This document shows positions 8,233 through 17,577 of a DNA stretch of 64,000 nt, piece after piece; the first letter of the stretch is position 1; every line of letters begins with the position of its first letter. The DNA comes from CAZHHH01 sp052400685 (GTDB taxonomy: Bacteria > Bacteroidota > Bacteroidia > Bacteroidales > Marinilabiliaceae). The stretch lies in assembly GCA_052400685.1 (NCBI GenBank), contig JBQTGJ010000001.1; one strand, given 5' to 3'. The position numbers and the translations under genes are program-made. The notes beneath the pieces were generated by a model that did no database searches, was not told the DNA's origin, and saw only the letters and a program-made list of their open reading frames with translations.

Positions 8233-9270
8233 TTAATTAACCTTCTCGAGGGTAAAAGTAAACGAAGTGCCTTTTCCGACAGTGCTATTAACGTTTATAG
8301 TTTGCTTGTGCGCCTCAATAATATGCTTAACAATAGCCAGCCCCAAACCTGTTCCGCCCTGCTCACGCGAACGACTTTTATCCACACGGTAAAAACGTTC
8401 GAAGATGCGGGGAAGCTCGGCATTGGGAATTCCGATGCCGGTATCACGTACCTGTATGAGAACCACTTTATCCATATCATAAAAACTCACTGTAGTGGTT
8501 CCACCAGTGGTTCCATAATTAATGGAATTGACCACCAGATTACTCAGCACCTGAAAGATACGCGTCTTATCTGCATTAACAAGCGTGGCCCGGTCGCACG
8601 AACGCCCAAAACGAAGCTTTATATTACGTTGCTTAGCTCTTATCTCCTGTAAATCAAAAACATCTTCAATTAAATTATACAGAAAAAAATGTTCGTACTG
8701 CATCTCCAGTTCACCCGATTCCAGTTTGGAAATGGCTTCCAAATCACTGATAATAGATATCATACGATCGATACTCTTCTCGGTGCGCTGTAGGTATAGC
8801 TGATTAATTTTCGGATCTTCCATGCCTCCATCCAAAAGCGTAAGAATATAACCCTGTATGTTAAAAATAGGCGTTTTAAGCTCGTGCGAAACATTGCCCA
8901 GATACTCTTTCCTATATTGTTCCAATTGACGCAACTGCTGGATTTCCTGAATTTGACCTTTCATCCATTCGCCCACTTCCTGATTTACCTCCGTAAAGAT
9001 ATCATCATTGGCGTAGGCCGAAACCTCTTTTAAGGAAGGTTTAAAATTGCGGATGGTACGATAAATAGGTTTAATCTTTGCATAGATATAAGCATTAATA
9101 AAATAATTGACCAGATAATAAACCGTGGCTGTGAATAAGGGGATAGATATTAACAGGGAGATGACCAGGCTAAGACCAAGAAAAGTATTAACGAAAAAAA
9201 AGACAAGCGTCATCACCAAAAAAGAAATGGTGATGTATCCCGCAATTCGCTGTGGCGCAATAGACTTCAT
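8233..9270 (-). CDS. PhoR-like sensor histidine kinase
   Basis: An inner-membrane kinase of 345 residues. I take the ATG at 9270 (MKSIAPQRIAGY), because the longer frame from 9342 has a non-hydrophobic, low-quality N-terminus. Two membrane helices (about 11-31 and 33-55) leave almost no periplasmic loop, so it probably senses through a partner, as PhoR does with the Pst/PhoU system. A linker precedes HisKA with His129 in NVSHELKTP. The ATPase domain has an N box (LVVNSINYG), DTGIGIP and GGTGLGLAIVKHI. It is cotranscribed with the response regulator and diverges from the PiT transporter. Confidence 0.87.
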   Translation of the reverse strand: MKSIAPQRIAGYITISFLVMTLVFFFVNTFLGLSLVISLLISIPLFTATVYYLVNYFINAYIYAKIKPIYRTIRNFKPSLKEVSAYANDDIFTEVNQEVGEWMKGQIQEIQQLRQLEQYRKEYLGNVSHELKTPIFNIQGYILTLLDGGMEDPKINQLYLQRTEKSIDRMISIISDLEAISKLESGELEMQYEHFFLYNLIEDVFDLQEIRAKQRNIKLRFGRSCDRATLVNADKTRIFQVLSNLVVNSINYGTTGGTTTVSFYDMDKVVLIQVRDTGIGIPNAELPRIFERFYRVDKSRSREQGGTGLGLAIVKHIIEAHKQTINVNSTVGKGTSFTFTLEKVN

Positions 9271-9342
9271 ATAAGAATCATTATAATGTTCAAAATTAAC
9301 TGAAAAATAATACCGCCGCGCCCCATCGAGCGATGCCCGCAA

Positions 9343-9359
9343 TGTTAAATAATTGTAAA
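9343..9359 (+). promoter_or_regulatory. Candidate Pho-box direct repeat
   Basis: TGTTAA (9343-9348) and TGTAAA (9354-9359) are spaced by an 11-bp period in the gap between the PhoR-like and PiT genes. On the other strand they read TTTACA-N5-TTAACA. An 11-bp period is the spacing bound by PhoB/PhoP-type dimers, and TTAACA-N5-TTAACA is the form known for Bacillus PhoP. It lies 73 bp upstream of the kinase start and 143 bp upstream of the transporter start. See the related set at 18908-18944. Confidence 0.4.
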
Positions 9360-9451
9360 GTCATCTGAAGTTCTGAAAATTAATGATTTCAACGATAAAT
9401 TTGCTACATTCATCTGATAAAACCTAACAAAAAATTAATGTATACCCATTT

Positions 9452-9479
9452 TTTGGGAGGCGGGGATACACTATTTTTG
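9452..9479 (+). promoter_or_regulatory. Candidate Bacteroidetes promoter of the PiT gene
   Basis: TATTTTTG (9472-9479) fits the -7 consensus TAnnTTTG of Bacteroidetes vegetative promoters, and TTTG (9452-9455) lies 16 bases upstream in the -33 position. This would start the transcript near 9486, just ahead of the ATG at 9502. The -33/-7 gap is slightly short for the consensus. Confidence 0.45.
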
Positions 9480-9501
9480 TCCATGCTTAATAACTATTCC
9501 C

Positions 9502-11760
9502 ATGATTTTTATCACGACAGCAGTCATTATATTGGCAATATTGGTCATTTTTCAGTTGGTTACTGGTATAGCCAACGATGCGGTTAATTTTCTTAACTCA
9601 GCATTTGGTTCAAAGATTGCTTCACGAAAAACCATCATGTGGATTGCAGGAGCCGGACTTATTATAGGCACATTTTTCTCCGGTGGAATGATGGAAGTAG
9701 CCCGTAGTGGCGTTATTCATCCCGAAAAATTTTATCTGCACGAATTGCTTACCATTTTTTTGTCAGCCGGTATCGTAAGTGTCTTGATATGGGATGCCTA
9801 TAATACCATCGGATTTCCCACTTCAACCACCATTACCATAATTACGTCTCTGATAGGCGGCTCGCTGGCCATTTATATACTCCGAGGTGAAACCGGCAAC
9901 TATTCCGGCTACATTAATACGGGCCGCATATTTCTTATTTTTGCCGGCATTTTACTGTCTATTATTTTGGCCTTTATCACCGGTAGTTTGGTTCAATTCA
10001 TTACACGACTAATTTTCTCGTTCGAATATCGCAACAAATACCATTTCTTATTCGCCTTAGCCGGGGCCTTATCGTTTACCTCTCTCATTTTTTTGATAAT
10101 GAAAAAAGGGATTGGTGGTATTTTTTCCGACTACGATTACAACCAAATCCTGCTAAACAGTCTGGGCAGTTGGTTGTTAATTTCCTTTATTATTTCTTTT
10201 CTGGTTTTATGGGGATTAGGCGTATTAATGAAGCTAGACATCCCCCGACTGGTTGTATTTTTTGGCACTTTTGCATTGGCTTTATCGTTTGCCGCCAATG
10301 ATTTAGTCAATTTTACCGGATTACCGCTAACCGGTATTGAAAGTTACAAGGCTTTCCTCAATACACCGGGAGCTAGTCCAAACCAGTTCGCGCTGGATTT
10401 TTTGAATAATGAGTGGTTGCGAAATCAGAAATTTAATGACGGCGTATACCTGGCATTTTATGTTATTTCGGGTATTGTCATGGTATTGACAATTCTCTAT
10501 TCCAAAAAATCACGAACTGTTACCGATACAGAAATATATTTAGGACGCCAATCCACAGGTAAAGAACATTTTGAGCCCTCGCAGCTGTCTCGGTTACTCG
10601 TACGCAATTTCTTATCTGCCTATGAAAAAGTTTTATTATTAACTCCTAAAAGCGTACGCCGTTTAGTAACATCGCGTTACACTAAAAAAAGCACCGACGA
10701 AAGTTCTACCGAAATCATTTATTTCGACACTGTTAGGGCTGCTGTTAATCTGGTTATTGCCAGTGTTTTAATATCTTTTGGAACCTATTTGCGCTATCCC
10801 CTGTCAACCACCTTTGTCGCTTTTATGGTTGTTATGGGTACCTCATTTGCCGATCAGGCATGGGGCCGCGAAAGTGCAGTTTACCGCTTATCGGGTGTGT
10901 TATCTATTTTGGGCGGCTGGTTCGTAACGACCATCGGAGCCCTGGGTGGCACCTTTATATTAACGCTGATTATTGCCTCCGGCGGATGGATCGCTGCTAT
11001 TGTAATGTTTTTACTTATGGTATTCGTATTATACAAAACAACCATCTATCACAAAAATCAGCAACAAAAAAAAGAAACGCTTTTAGCCAGTTATAACCAA
11101 CAAAAAAGCAACAGCCTAAACCGGCTTCAAACCGATGACCACCTGCGTATAAGAAAGGCAATTCTGGAAATATCCAAAATATACTTTCTGATCATTAACG
11201 GGCTAATTCACGAAGACATACAACAAGTTCGTGAAGCCAGAGTAAAGGCGATACAACTCCATGAGTCGATCAAGGATTTTAAAAATGAAGTTTTCCGCAA
11301 CTTAGCCACACTGCCCGAAGAAATACAGGACAGCAGCTTTTTGTTTGTTCAGGCTCTTGACTACCTCTCTGAATTAACCAATAGCCTGCATCAGCTTGTT
11401 CCGGCCATCTGCAACCATGTTGAAAACCGTCATAAAGGATTAACAGAAGCCCAAAAGCAAAGCTTACAAAACATTTTAGATGAGATGACCGCCTATTTCA
11501 ATTATCAGGTACATCTGGAAAAAGATAAACGATTTAATGAAATAACGGACCTTAAGCAAAAACAAACGACATTAAAAGTGATGCTCGAACAAATAAGAAT
11601 CGAACACATCCGTCGTATCCGTACGGGGGAGGGCAAAACGCGCATCAATGTAATTTATATGGAAATTCTGGGTGAGACGCATAACTTACTTCTATACGCA
11701 TTCAATTTGTTTCAGTCTCTCAGCGAGTTCAACAAACAATCGCGCCGACCAACTCCCTAG
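9502..11760 (+). CDS. PiT-family inorganic phosphate transporter with C-terminal PhoU-like domain
   Basis: A 752-residue inner-membrane phosphate/cation symporter. The two PiT signature repeats are visible: GIANDAVNFLNSAFG (about residues 22-36) and FAANDLVNFTG (about 263-273), each in a hydrophobic half. Roughly ten to twelve membrane helices span residues 1-340 and 410-515, with a charged cytosolic loop between. The last 220 residues (about 530-752) are helical and soluble and resemble PhoU, a fusion often seen in Bacteroidetes that may gate transport. It diverges from the PhoR/PhoB-like pair, with a candidate promoter and Pho box in between. Confidence 0.9.
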   Translation: MIFITTAVIILAILVIFQLVTGIANDAVNFLNSAFGSKIASRKTIMWIAGAGLIIGTFFSGGMMEVARSGVIHPEKFYLHELLTIFLSAGIVSVLIWDAYNTIGFPTSTTITIITSLIGGSLAIYILRGETGNYSGYINTGRIFLIFAGILLSIILAFITGSLVQFITRLIFSFEYRNKYHFLFALAGALSFTSLIFLIMKKGIGGIFSDYDYNQILLNSLGSWLLISFIISFLVLWGLGVLMKLDIPRLVVFFGTFALALSFAANDLVNFTGLPLTGIESYKAFLNTPGASPNQFALDFLNNEWLRNQKFNDGVYLAFYVISGIVMVLTILYSKKSRTVTDTEIYLGRQSTGKEHFEPSQLSRLLVRNFLSAYEKVLLLTPKSVRRLVTSRYTKKSTDESSTEIIYFDTVRAAVNLVIASVLISFGTYLRYPLSTTFVAFMVVMGTSFADQAWGRESAVYRLSGVLSILGGWFVTTIGALGGTFILTLIIASGGWIAAIVMFLLMVFVLYKTTIYHKNQQQKKETLLASYNQQKSNSLNRLQTDDHLRIRKAILEISKIYFLIINGLIHEDIQQVREARVKAIQLHESIKDFKNEVFRNLATLPEEIQDSSFLFVQALDYLSELTNSLHQLVPAICNHVENRHKGLTEAQKQSLQNILDEMTAYFNYQVHLEKDKRFNEITDLKQKQTTLKVMLEQIRIEHIRRIRTGEGKTRINVIYMEILGETHNLLLYAFNLFQSLSEFNKQSRRPTP

Positions 11761-11955
11761 ACGTATCTATCAAAAAAATCATTTTTAAAACCGACCTTAA
11801 TTAAACTTCCTAAAACATACTAAAGTGATTATCTTTATCGTTGATTAAAAGCAAACCTTTTGGGAAAAAAGGAGGGGATTACGTGACACTTCTTTTCTTT
11901 AAAGAAATGATTTTTGACACGTAAATTGTATCAGGCTATTGTAAAACATTTAACG

Positions 11956-12546
11956 ATGAAGACAAGCAGAATTACATTATTGATTGCCGCCATAATGACG
12001 GTTATCAGCGTAGAGGCTCAAAAGCCAGTACTCGAGGGCGAAAGCCTTGAAGCTCAATTTGAGTATGTAAAAACCAAAAGCTCGCGATGGCAGAACTACA
12101 CAATGGTTCCCGATCCGTTATTTGAGCAATTAAAGAAAAGCACAAACGACACTTTGAGCGCTAAATACAACAAGATAAAAGAATTAAATCAATTGATTGC
12201 TCAAAAAAATGCCGACCTGGCAGCTATTAACACTAAACTTACGGACACTCAGGATGAGTTACAACAAACTATAAAAGAAAGAAACTCTTTTACTGTTTTT
12301 GGTATTAATATGAGTAAAGTGGCTTTCCTCTCCATCGCAGGATTTATTTTTATCGGCTTGTTGGTCGTAGCTGCTGCTGCAGCACTATTGTTTCAAAAAG
12401 GAAATATGGCCGCCAAAAAAATAAAAAAAGATCAGGAACAATTGAAACAGGAATTTGAAGATTACCGTCAGGAAACTCGTAAAAGACAAGAGCAATTGGT
12501 AATTCAACACCATAAAGAAATTCAAAAGCTCAAAGGCATGGGATAA
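11956..12546 (+). CDS. Membrane protein with coiled coils, function unknown
   Basis: I do not recognise a named family. An upstream in-frame ATG at 11914 exists, but the ATG at 11956 gives a proper signal peptide (MKTSRITLLIAAIMTVISVEAQ), so the mature protein starts in the periplasm. A first coiled coil (about residues 75-110, KIKELNQLIAQKNADLAAIN...) precedes one membrane helix (about 120-145, Ala/Val-rich). A second charged coiled coil follows (KKIKKDQEQLKQEFEDYRQE...) and would lie in the cytosol. It stands between the phosphate transporter and catalase genes, with its own terminator shared with catalase. A scaffold or stress role is possible but not shown. Confidence 0.6.
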   Translation: MKTSRITLLIAAIMTVISVEAQKPVLEGESLEAQFEYVKTKSSRWQNYTMVPDPLFEQLKKSTNDTLSAKYNKIKELNQLIAQKNADLAAINTKLTDTQDELQQTIKERNSFTVFGINMSKVAFLSIAGFIFIGLLVVAAAAALLFQKGNMAAKKIKKDQEQLKQEFEDYRQETRKRQEQLVIQHHKEIQKLKGMG

Positions 12547-12605
12547 AAAATAATCAGAACCTGCACGAGAAGTCCGACTCATGACATTCCGGGCAGGGAC
12601 TAATT

Positions 12606-12642
12606 AAAAAAAGCAGAGGTTTTGCAACCTCTGCTTTTTTTA
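12606..12642. terminator. Bidirectional terminator between convergent genes
   Basis: AAAGCAGAGGTT-TTGC-AACCTCTGCTTT is a perfect hairpin flanked by A and T runs on both sides. It serves the coiled-coil membrane protein gene (plus) and the catalase gene (minus). Confidence 0.85.
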
Positions 12643-12673
12643 AACATCTGTATAAAGCGATATACCTTAAAGG

Positions 12674-14149
12674 CTAAGATGGTTTGAATTTAAAATTCAG
12701 CCCATTAGCCACTAAATTGGCCAATTCCTTATCGGCTTTATAAAAATGGTCAAGCTGACGCTGAATAATTTTATCGCGTTTCGGGCCAGAGATCCCGGCC
12801 ATTGAATCAACAATATTGGTTACCGTATTGGCGCGTTCCTTGTCGGTCATTACTTTACTGAACAACAATCCCGGTTGGGTATAATGATCGTCGTCGTTTT
12901 CGTTACGGTCATAGACGTCGGCAACTGTAGAATCAATAGGCAATCCGGGTTCTTTAAACTTCACATCGGCTTCAATATCGTCATAACTATTAGGAAAATA
13001 GTTGGGCTCACTACCGCCGTTTCCCATCACACTCATCGATCCATCGCGCTGGTGATTATGTACCGGACAGACAGGCCGGTTAACAGGAATCTGCTCATAG
13101 TTGGTGCCCAGGCGATAACGATGCGCATCGGGATAGGCCAGAATACGACCTTGCAACATTTTATCGGGAGACATGCCAATACCCGGAATTTGGTTGGAGG
13201 GGGCAAAAGCGGCCTGCTCAACATCGGCAAAATAATTGGCCGGAATTTCATTTAATTCCATGATCCCAACCTCCATAAGCGGATAGTCAGAATGAGGCCA
13301 TACTTTTGTCACATCGAAAGGATTCCATGGAAATTTTTGAGCCTGACTGTTTGTCATCAGCTGAATATGCAATTTCCATTTAGGAAAGTCGCCTTTTTTA
13401 ATAGCATTAACAAGGTCGCGTTGGGCATAATCAGGATCTTTACCTTTCAGCTCATTGGCTTGTTCAAGATTAAGAGTTTTATTACCCTGCATCGTCTTAA
13501 AGTGAAACTTCACCCAAATGCGCTCATTTTTGTCGTTGATAAACGAAAAAGCATGACTACCATAACCATTCATGTGACGAAAGCCATCGGGCGTGCCGCG
13601 ATCACTAAAAAGTATTAACACCTGATGCAGACTTTCAGGGTTAAGACTCCAGTAATCCCACAGCATATTTGGACTTTTCAAATTGGTTTGCGGATCACGC
13701 TTCTGCGTATGAATAAAATCGGGAAACTTCTTGGCATCTTTAATAAAAAATACCGGTGTATTATTTCCGACCAAGTCCCAATTCCCCTCGCGTGTATAAA
13801 ACTTAACGGCAAAACCTCGCGGATCACGCTCTGTATCAGCACTTCCTTTTTCACCTCCAACAGTTGAAAAACGAACAAAAACACGACATTCGTTGCCCAC
13901 CTTACTAAATAAACAAGCTTTGGTATATTTAGAAATATCTTTGGTGACTTTGAATACACCAAAAGCGCCAGAACCTTTGGCATGCACAACCCGTTCAGGA
14001 ATACGTTCACGATTGAAATGAGCCAGTTTTTCATGAAGATGATAATCCTGCAGCAAAACAGGCCCCTGTGGCCCAACAGTCATGCTGTCCTCATTCTCGT
14101 AGTACGGCCTACCGGATGCCGTAGATAAATTTTTCTTTTCTTCTTTCAT
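12674..14149 (-). CDS. katA: Haem catalase (small-subunit, clade 3 type)
   Basis: It breaks down hydrogen peroxide to water and oxygen. The 491 residues match the small-subunit monofunctional catalases. The distal His is in RVVHAKG (H56), the distal Asn in VGNNTPVFF (about 129-130), and the proximal haem-ligand Tyr in RILAYPDAHRYRLG (about 340). RFSTVGGEKGSADTERDPRGFA is also a family signature. There is no signal peptide, so it is cytosolic. It is monocistronic and converges with the coiled-coil protein gene. The symbol katA is used by convention; orthology to a particular named gene is not established. Confidence 0.94.
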   Translation of the reverse strand: MKEEKKNLSTASGRPYYENEDSMTVGPQGPVLLQDYHLHEKLAHFNRERIPERVVHAKGSGAFGVFKVTKDISKYTKACLFSKVGNECRVFVRFSTVGGEKGSADTERDPRGFAVKFYTREGNWDLVGNNTPVFFIKDAKKFPDFIHTQKRDPQTNLKSPNMLWDYWSLNPESLHQVLILFSDRGTPDGFRHMNGYGSHAFSFINDKNERIWVKFHFKTMQGNKTLNLEQANELKGKDPDYAQRDLVNAIKKGDFPKWKLHIQLMTNSQAQKFPWNPFDVTKVWPHSDYPLMEVGIMELNEIPANYFADVEQAAFAPSNQIPGIGMSPDKMLQGRILAYPDAHRYRLGTNYEQIPVNRPVCPVHNHQRDGSMSVMGNGGSEPNYFPNSYDDIEADVKFKEPGLPIDSTVADVYDRNENDDDHYTQPGLLFSKVMTDKERANTVTNIVDSMAGISGPKRDKIIQRQLDHFYKADKELANLVANGLNFKFKPS

Positions 14150-14235
14150 AGTAATGATTTTTAGGGAATTGAAGGAATCAATTTAGTATTTTAAAGTAAA
14201 AAAAACAATTTATTGCAAGAGATTATGCCCCCAAA

Positions 14236-14270
14236 CAAAAAGAAGGCTCTGCTTTGGCAGATACCTTCTT
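14236..14270 (-). terminator. Terminator-like hairpin downstream of the TonB receptor gene
   Basis: On the minus strand AAGAAGG...TCTGC-CAAA-GCAGA...CCTTCTT (one small internal loop) is followed by TTTTGTTTG. It lies about 245 bases after the receptor stop codon and 85 bases upstream of the catalase start. The receptor transcript would then carry the palindromic repeat at 14325-14464 in its 3' untranslated region. Confidence 0.5.
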
Positions 14271-14324
14271 ACACAACAACCTCTCTTATCAAGCATTTGA
14301 GTTTTCTTGCAGGCACTATTTAAA

Positions 14325-14464
14325 GTCTGTCCATAAACTAAGTGTTTAAAATATAAAGTTCAAACCCAAGGCTGGCGAAGTCATAAAAATCAAGGCGTTT
14401 ACTTTTCGTAAATGACTGTTTCTATGACAAGCATAACGCAGAAGTTGACTTTATAGACAAACAC
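14325..14464 (-). repeat. Intact copy of the ~140-bp palindromic MITE-like repeat
   Basis: The ends are GTCTGTCCATAAAC (left, 14325-14338) and TTTATAGACAAACAC (right, 14450-14464), which are near inverted copies. The centre is GTTTACTTTTCGTAAATGAC, a small hairpin around a TTTTC/GAAAA loop. A 12-base direct repeat CACTATTTAAAG flanks it (14314-14325 and 14462-14473), which could be a target duplication or part of the element. Orientation is opposite to the copies at 22.4 and 24.8 kb. Confidence 0.8.
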
Positions 14465-14515
14465 TATTTAAAGACAAGCGCCTGAATCTTCGCGCGGCGC
14501 GATATAAACCGGTGG

Positions 14516-17407
14516 TTAAAAACTATGACTCAGACCAATGCTGAATGACCGACCGGGGCTATAACTCTTATACACTTGTGTACTTGCATTATATGAATCA
14601 TAAAAACTCTCATATTTCTCACCCAAAATATTAGAAATCTTAAAATCAATCCCTGTATTTTTCTCTAACCCCAGTTTCTTTTTAAAACTAAAGTTCACAC
14701 TATGAAAAGGAGCCACGTAGATATCGGGGAACAATCCAGCACCCACAATCGACAATGTTTTACCCTTAACGTTGTAGAATAACCCGGCCTCGACACCGTT
14801 ATCGCGGTCACCATAAATAAATCCTGCATTTATCACATAAGGTGACTGGCCAGCCATGTCGCGCTTCGAATTCACATTTTCTCCGCTTTTTTCGTAGGCT
14901 TTACGTGAGTTGTACTCGGCATCTGTCATATTTACTTCCGATTTAACCAAAGTCAGATTACCATTGAGGCTGAATTTCTGTAATGCTGGTGCTATAACAG
15001 ACAAACTGCGGTTAAATTCAAATTCAAAACCCATTAAAACGGCGTCGCCAACGTTACGTGGCTGATACTCGGTACTGGTTTGCTGTTCGGGTATTCGCAC
15101 CATTTCAATGGGATTATCAAACTGCTTATAAAAAACACTGGCAGAGATATTTTGTCCCTGCTCTAAAAAATATTCCCAGCGTATATCCATATTATCTATC
15201 AACGTTTCAGTCAGATTGCCGTCCCAGTCGGAATACTGGAACAAACTACCATTAAAAATACTGTTGCTGATAGGATCCAAAATCTGGGCGAAGGAAAGCT
15301 CCTTAAACGAAGGGCGGGCAATTGTACGTGCATAAGAAGCACGCAAATTCTGATTATCCCTGACCTCATAGATTAGGTTAACGGACGGAAACAGGTCAAA
15401 AGAGTTAAGCACCTCATCATTGTCAAGGTTACGACCACTCACCTTGTCACCACTGGCATAACTCTGATCGCGGCCTGTATGTCGTTGCACAAAATTTTCA
15501 GCGCGCAGCCCTACAATTGTTTTTAACCTGGTGAGCGGATAAAACTCGTTGGACAAATAAAAACCGCTATTATTAATATTGGAAGTGTATTGATTGGGAT
15601 TCGGCGTATTATTTCCCGATTGATAATAAATGCCATTTGGCCGGTTGGGAAACAAATTCACATCATCCAATACAGAAGAAATTTCAGTATTAATATCCCA
15701 CACCTGCGTATAGGCAAACTGAATATCGAAAAATAAAATTTCGTAATCGCGCTTTTTATAGATATGGCTCACACCAAACTTCAATCTGGCATCTTTCCCA
15801 TTGTACTTATAAGCCCTGGTCACATCAAACCGCGCGGGCAGATTAATTTCTGTCAATTCGCGCCAGATACGGGAGGGATTTCCGCCAGCACCGGCACTGA
15901 AACTTTTAGTGCCATTCGAATTTAATGTAAAGGCAGTTTTACGAATGTCAGGATCGTCAGAGGTCGAAAAAGTGGGAGAGATACGCCAATCCAAATCCCA
16001 ACCAGAGTCATTTATGTTATGCGTTCCATTTACTAATACATTGGTCAGTGATCGCTGATTGTATTCGAGGTTATCAGATTCAGCTTCGTACCCCGATTGC
16101 CCAACTGCTTCGGCACTATTCAGAATATTAAGACGCGCCGCCCTGCTCTCGCCGTTTTGTAAACGCATAGCCGTTAAGCGTAGAGTGTTATAATTATTTT
16201 TATAGGCCAATCCAGCTAAAGCACCTACCAACACATTCTTTTCGCCCAACATTCCATTTTGAACCGTTGCATATCGCATCTCGTAAACATCAGGATTTAA
16301 ATTTTTCTGATACTCACCATAATGCATGTCATCATAAAATTTTGTATCCGATTTGTACGACAACGAGAAAATGTAACTCATTTTACCATCTCCCCGCGAA
16401 CCAACATTCCATTGATTTCCCATAGAAATGCCGGCACTGTAATCCATGAAACTGGTTTTATTTTGAGCACCCAACTGATTACTAAAACTCTTTATAAAAT
16501 TCGTGACCTCCTGAGTTGAATATCCACTATAAGGGACAGGTATTTTGTCATTTCGTGCCAACGAAGGCAGCGCTCTGGAGCCATCATCGAACCCCAAAAA
16601 ATCGAATTTGCCACCGTCATAGGTCAAATAATCAGAGTTAAAATGCATATCAGGGTTGTAGGCCATGCTAACAGAGACATCAAAGACTTTTGTTTCGGGA
16701 AAATCTTTGGTTTCGACATTAATGAGTCCACCGGTAAAATCAGCCGGCATATCGGCTGTAAAATTTTTACTCACCACCATATTTTCGATGAGATTCGTTG
16801 GAAAAATATCCATCTGGAGGCTGTTTCGATCGGGATCGAGCCCGGGAATTTCCATTCCGTTAAGAGTTGTTTTAGAATAACGGTCGCCCAAACCGCGCAC
16901 ATAAATATATTTACCGCCTTCAATGGTCACCCCTGTAACGCGTTTGGCGGCTTCAACAGCTGTGGCATCGCCAATGAAGTCCATTTTAGAGGCCGAGATC
17001 CCATCTACCATGGCCGTAGAATTTCTTTTAATGGTTTGGATGGCTGCTTCGGTGTTACGCAAAGCGCGGGCTGTAATCATCACATCCTGTAACTGAATGG
17101 TACTGGCGCCCATTCTTATATCTTTAAGAATGGTTTCCTGACCGGCTGTTACCACTACATCGTTAATAATAACAGGATCGAAAGAAATGAAAGAAACCTG
17201 AAGATCATAGGTTCCTGCATCCACAGGAAGGATAAAATGTCCATCCAGATCGGTTGAAGTACCGGTATAGGTCCCTTTAATCACGACACTGACTCCCACT
17301 AACGTTTCACCAGTATTATCGTCGTAAACAGTAGCGCGTATGGTGCCTTTTTGTGAATATACTATAGTAGATAAAAGAAGTAAAATAACAATTCCAATGT
17401 GTCTCAT
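14516..17407 (-). CDS. TonB-dependent outer-membrane receptor with CarboxypepD_reg-like N-terminus
   Basis: A 963-residue outer-membrane transporter. After a signal peptide (MRHIGIVILLLLSTIVYSQ) comes a carboxypeptidase-regulatory-like beta-sandwich (about 22-105, TIRATVYDDNTGETLVGVSVVIKG). Then comes a plug with VTGVTIEGGKYIYVRGLGDRYSKTTLNGMEIPGLDPDRNSL (about 150-190), and a 22-strand barrel ending in SFSIGLSHSF, with a C-terminal Phe. It is not a SusC: there is no SusD partner. Instead it follows a beta-helix lipoprotein gene in the same direction. Its place beside phosphate genes and a Pho-box-like site suggests uptake of a phosphorus compound under limitation, but the ligand is unknown. 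Confidence 0.85.
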   Translation of the reverse strand: MRHIGIVILLLLSTIVYSQKGTIRATVYDDNTGETLVGVSVVIKGTYTGTSTDLDGHFILPVDAGTYDLQVSFISFDPVIINDVVVTAGQETILKDIRMGASTIQLQDVMITARALRNTEAAIQTIKRNSTAMVDGISASKMDFIGDATAVEAAKRVTGVTIEGGKYIYVRGLGDRYSKTTLNGMEIPGLDPDRNSLQMDIFPTNLIENMVVSKNFTADMPADFTGGLINVETKDFPETKVFDVSVSMAYNPDMHFNSDYLTYDGGKFDFLGFDDGSRALPSLARNDKIPVPYSGYSTQEVTNFIKSFSNQLGAQNKTSFMDYSAGISMGNQWNVGSRGDGKMSYIFSLSYKSDTKFYDDMHYGEYQKNLNPDVYEMRYATVQNGMLGEKNVLVGALAGLAYKNNYNTLRLTAMRLQNGESRAARLNILNSAEAVGQSGYEAESDNLEYNQRSLTNVLVNGTHNINDSGWDLDWRISPTFSTSDDPDIRKTAFTLNSNGTKSFSAGAGGNPSRIWRELTEINLPARFDVTRAYKYNGKDARLKFGVSHIYKKRDYEILFFDIQFAYTQVWDINTEISSVLDDVNLFPNRPNGIYYQSGNNTPNPNQYTSNINNSGFYLSNEFYPLTRLKTIVGLRAENFVQRHTGRDQSYASGDKVSGRNLDNDEVLNSFDLFPSVNLIYEVRDNQNLRASYARTIARPSFKELSFAQILDPISNSIFNGSLFQYSDWDGNLTETLIDNMDIRWEYFLEQGQNISASVFYKQFDNPIEMVRIPEQQTSTEYQPRNVGDAVLMGFEFEFNRSLSVIAPALQKFSLNGNLTLVKSEVNMTDAEYNSRKAYEKSGENVNSKRDMAGQSPYVINAGFIYGDRDNGVEAGLFYNVKGKTLSIVGAGLFPDIYVAPFHSVNFSFKKKLGLEKNTGIDFKISNILGEKYESFYDSYNASTQVYKSYSPGRSFSIGLSHSF

Positions 17408-17500
17408 TAGCTAAAATATTTGTTGCTGTGTGTTTGTGTGTTCGCTTTCGCGGAAGACCGACCTACCATCAAAAAACAGTCGTTCTAAAAAAATCAAAAG

Positions 17501-17538
17501 AACAGGCTTGCAATATTCTCAGCTGATGCAAGCCTGTT
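17501..17538 (-). terminator. Intercistronic hairpin between the lipoprotein and receptor genes
   Basis: AACAGGCTTGCA (17501-17512) and TGCAAGCCTGTT (17527-17538) form a perfect 12-bp stem with a 14-base loop. On the minus strand it is followed by CTTTTGATTTTTTT. It lies 39 bases after the lipoprotein stop. It may be a partial terminator or an mRNA-stabilising hairpin that gives more lipoprotein than receptor. Confidence 0.6.
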
Positions 17539-17577
17539 CCAAATACTCATGACAGGCCCGGGGCCTAACGTTTTACA

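Noticed and set aside
8224..8652. Plus-strand frame of 142 codons opposite the kinase
   Set aside because: It runs antisense to the ATPase domain of a clear histidine kinase gene.
9271..9342. Longer N-terminus of the PhoR-like kinase
   Set aside because: The 24 extra residues (MRASLDGARRYY...) do not look like a kinase N-terminus, and the second ATG starts just before the first membrane helix.
12875..13255. Plus-strand frame of 126 codons inside catalase
   Set aside because: Shadow of the minus-strand catalase gene; no independent coding signs.
16643..17092. Plus-strand frame of 149 codons inside the TonB receptor gene
   Set aside because: Shadow frame opposite a well-supported gene.
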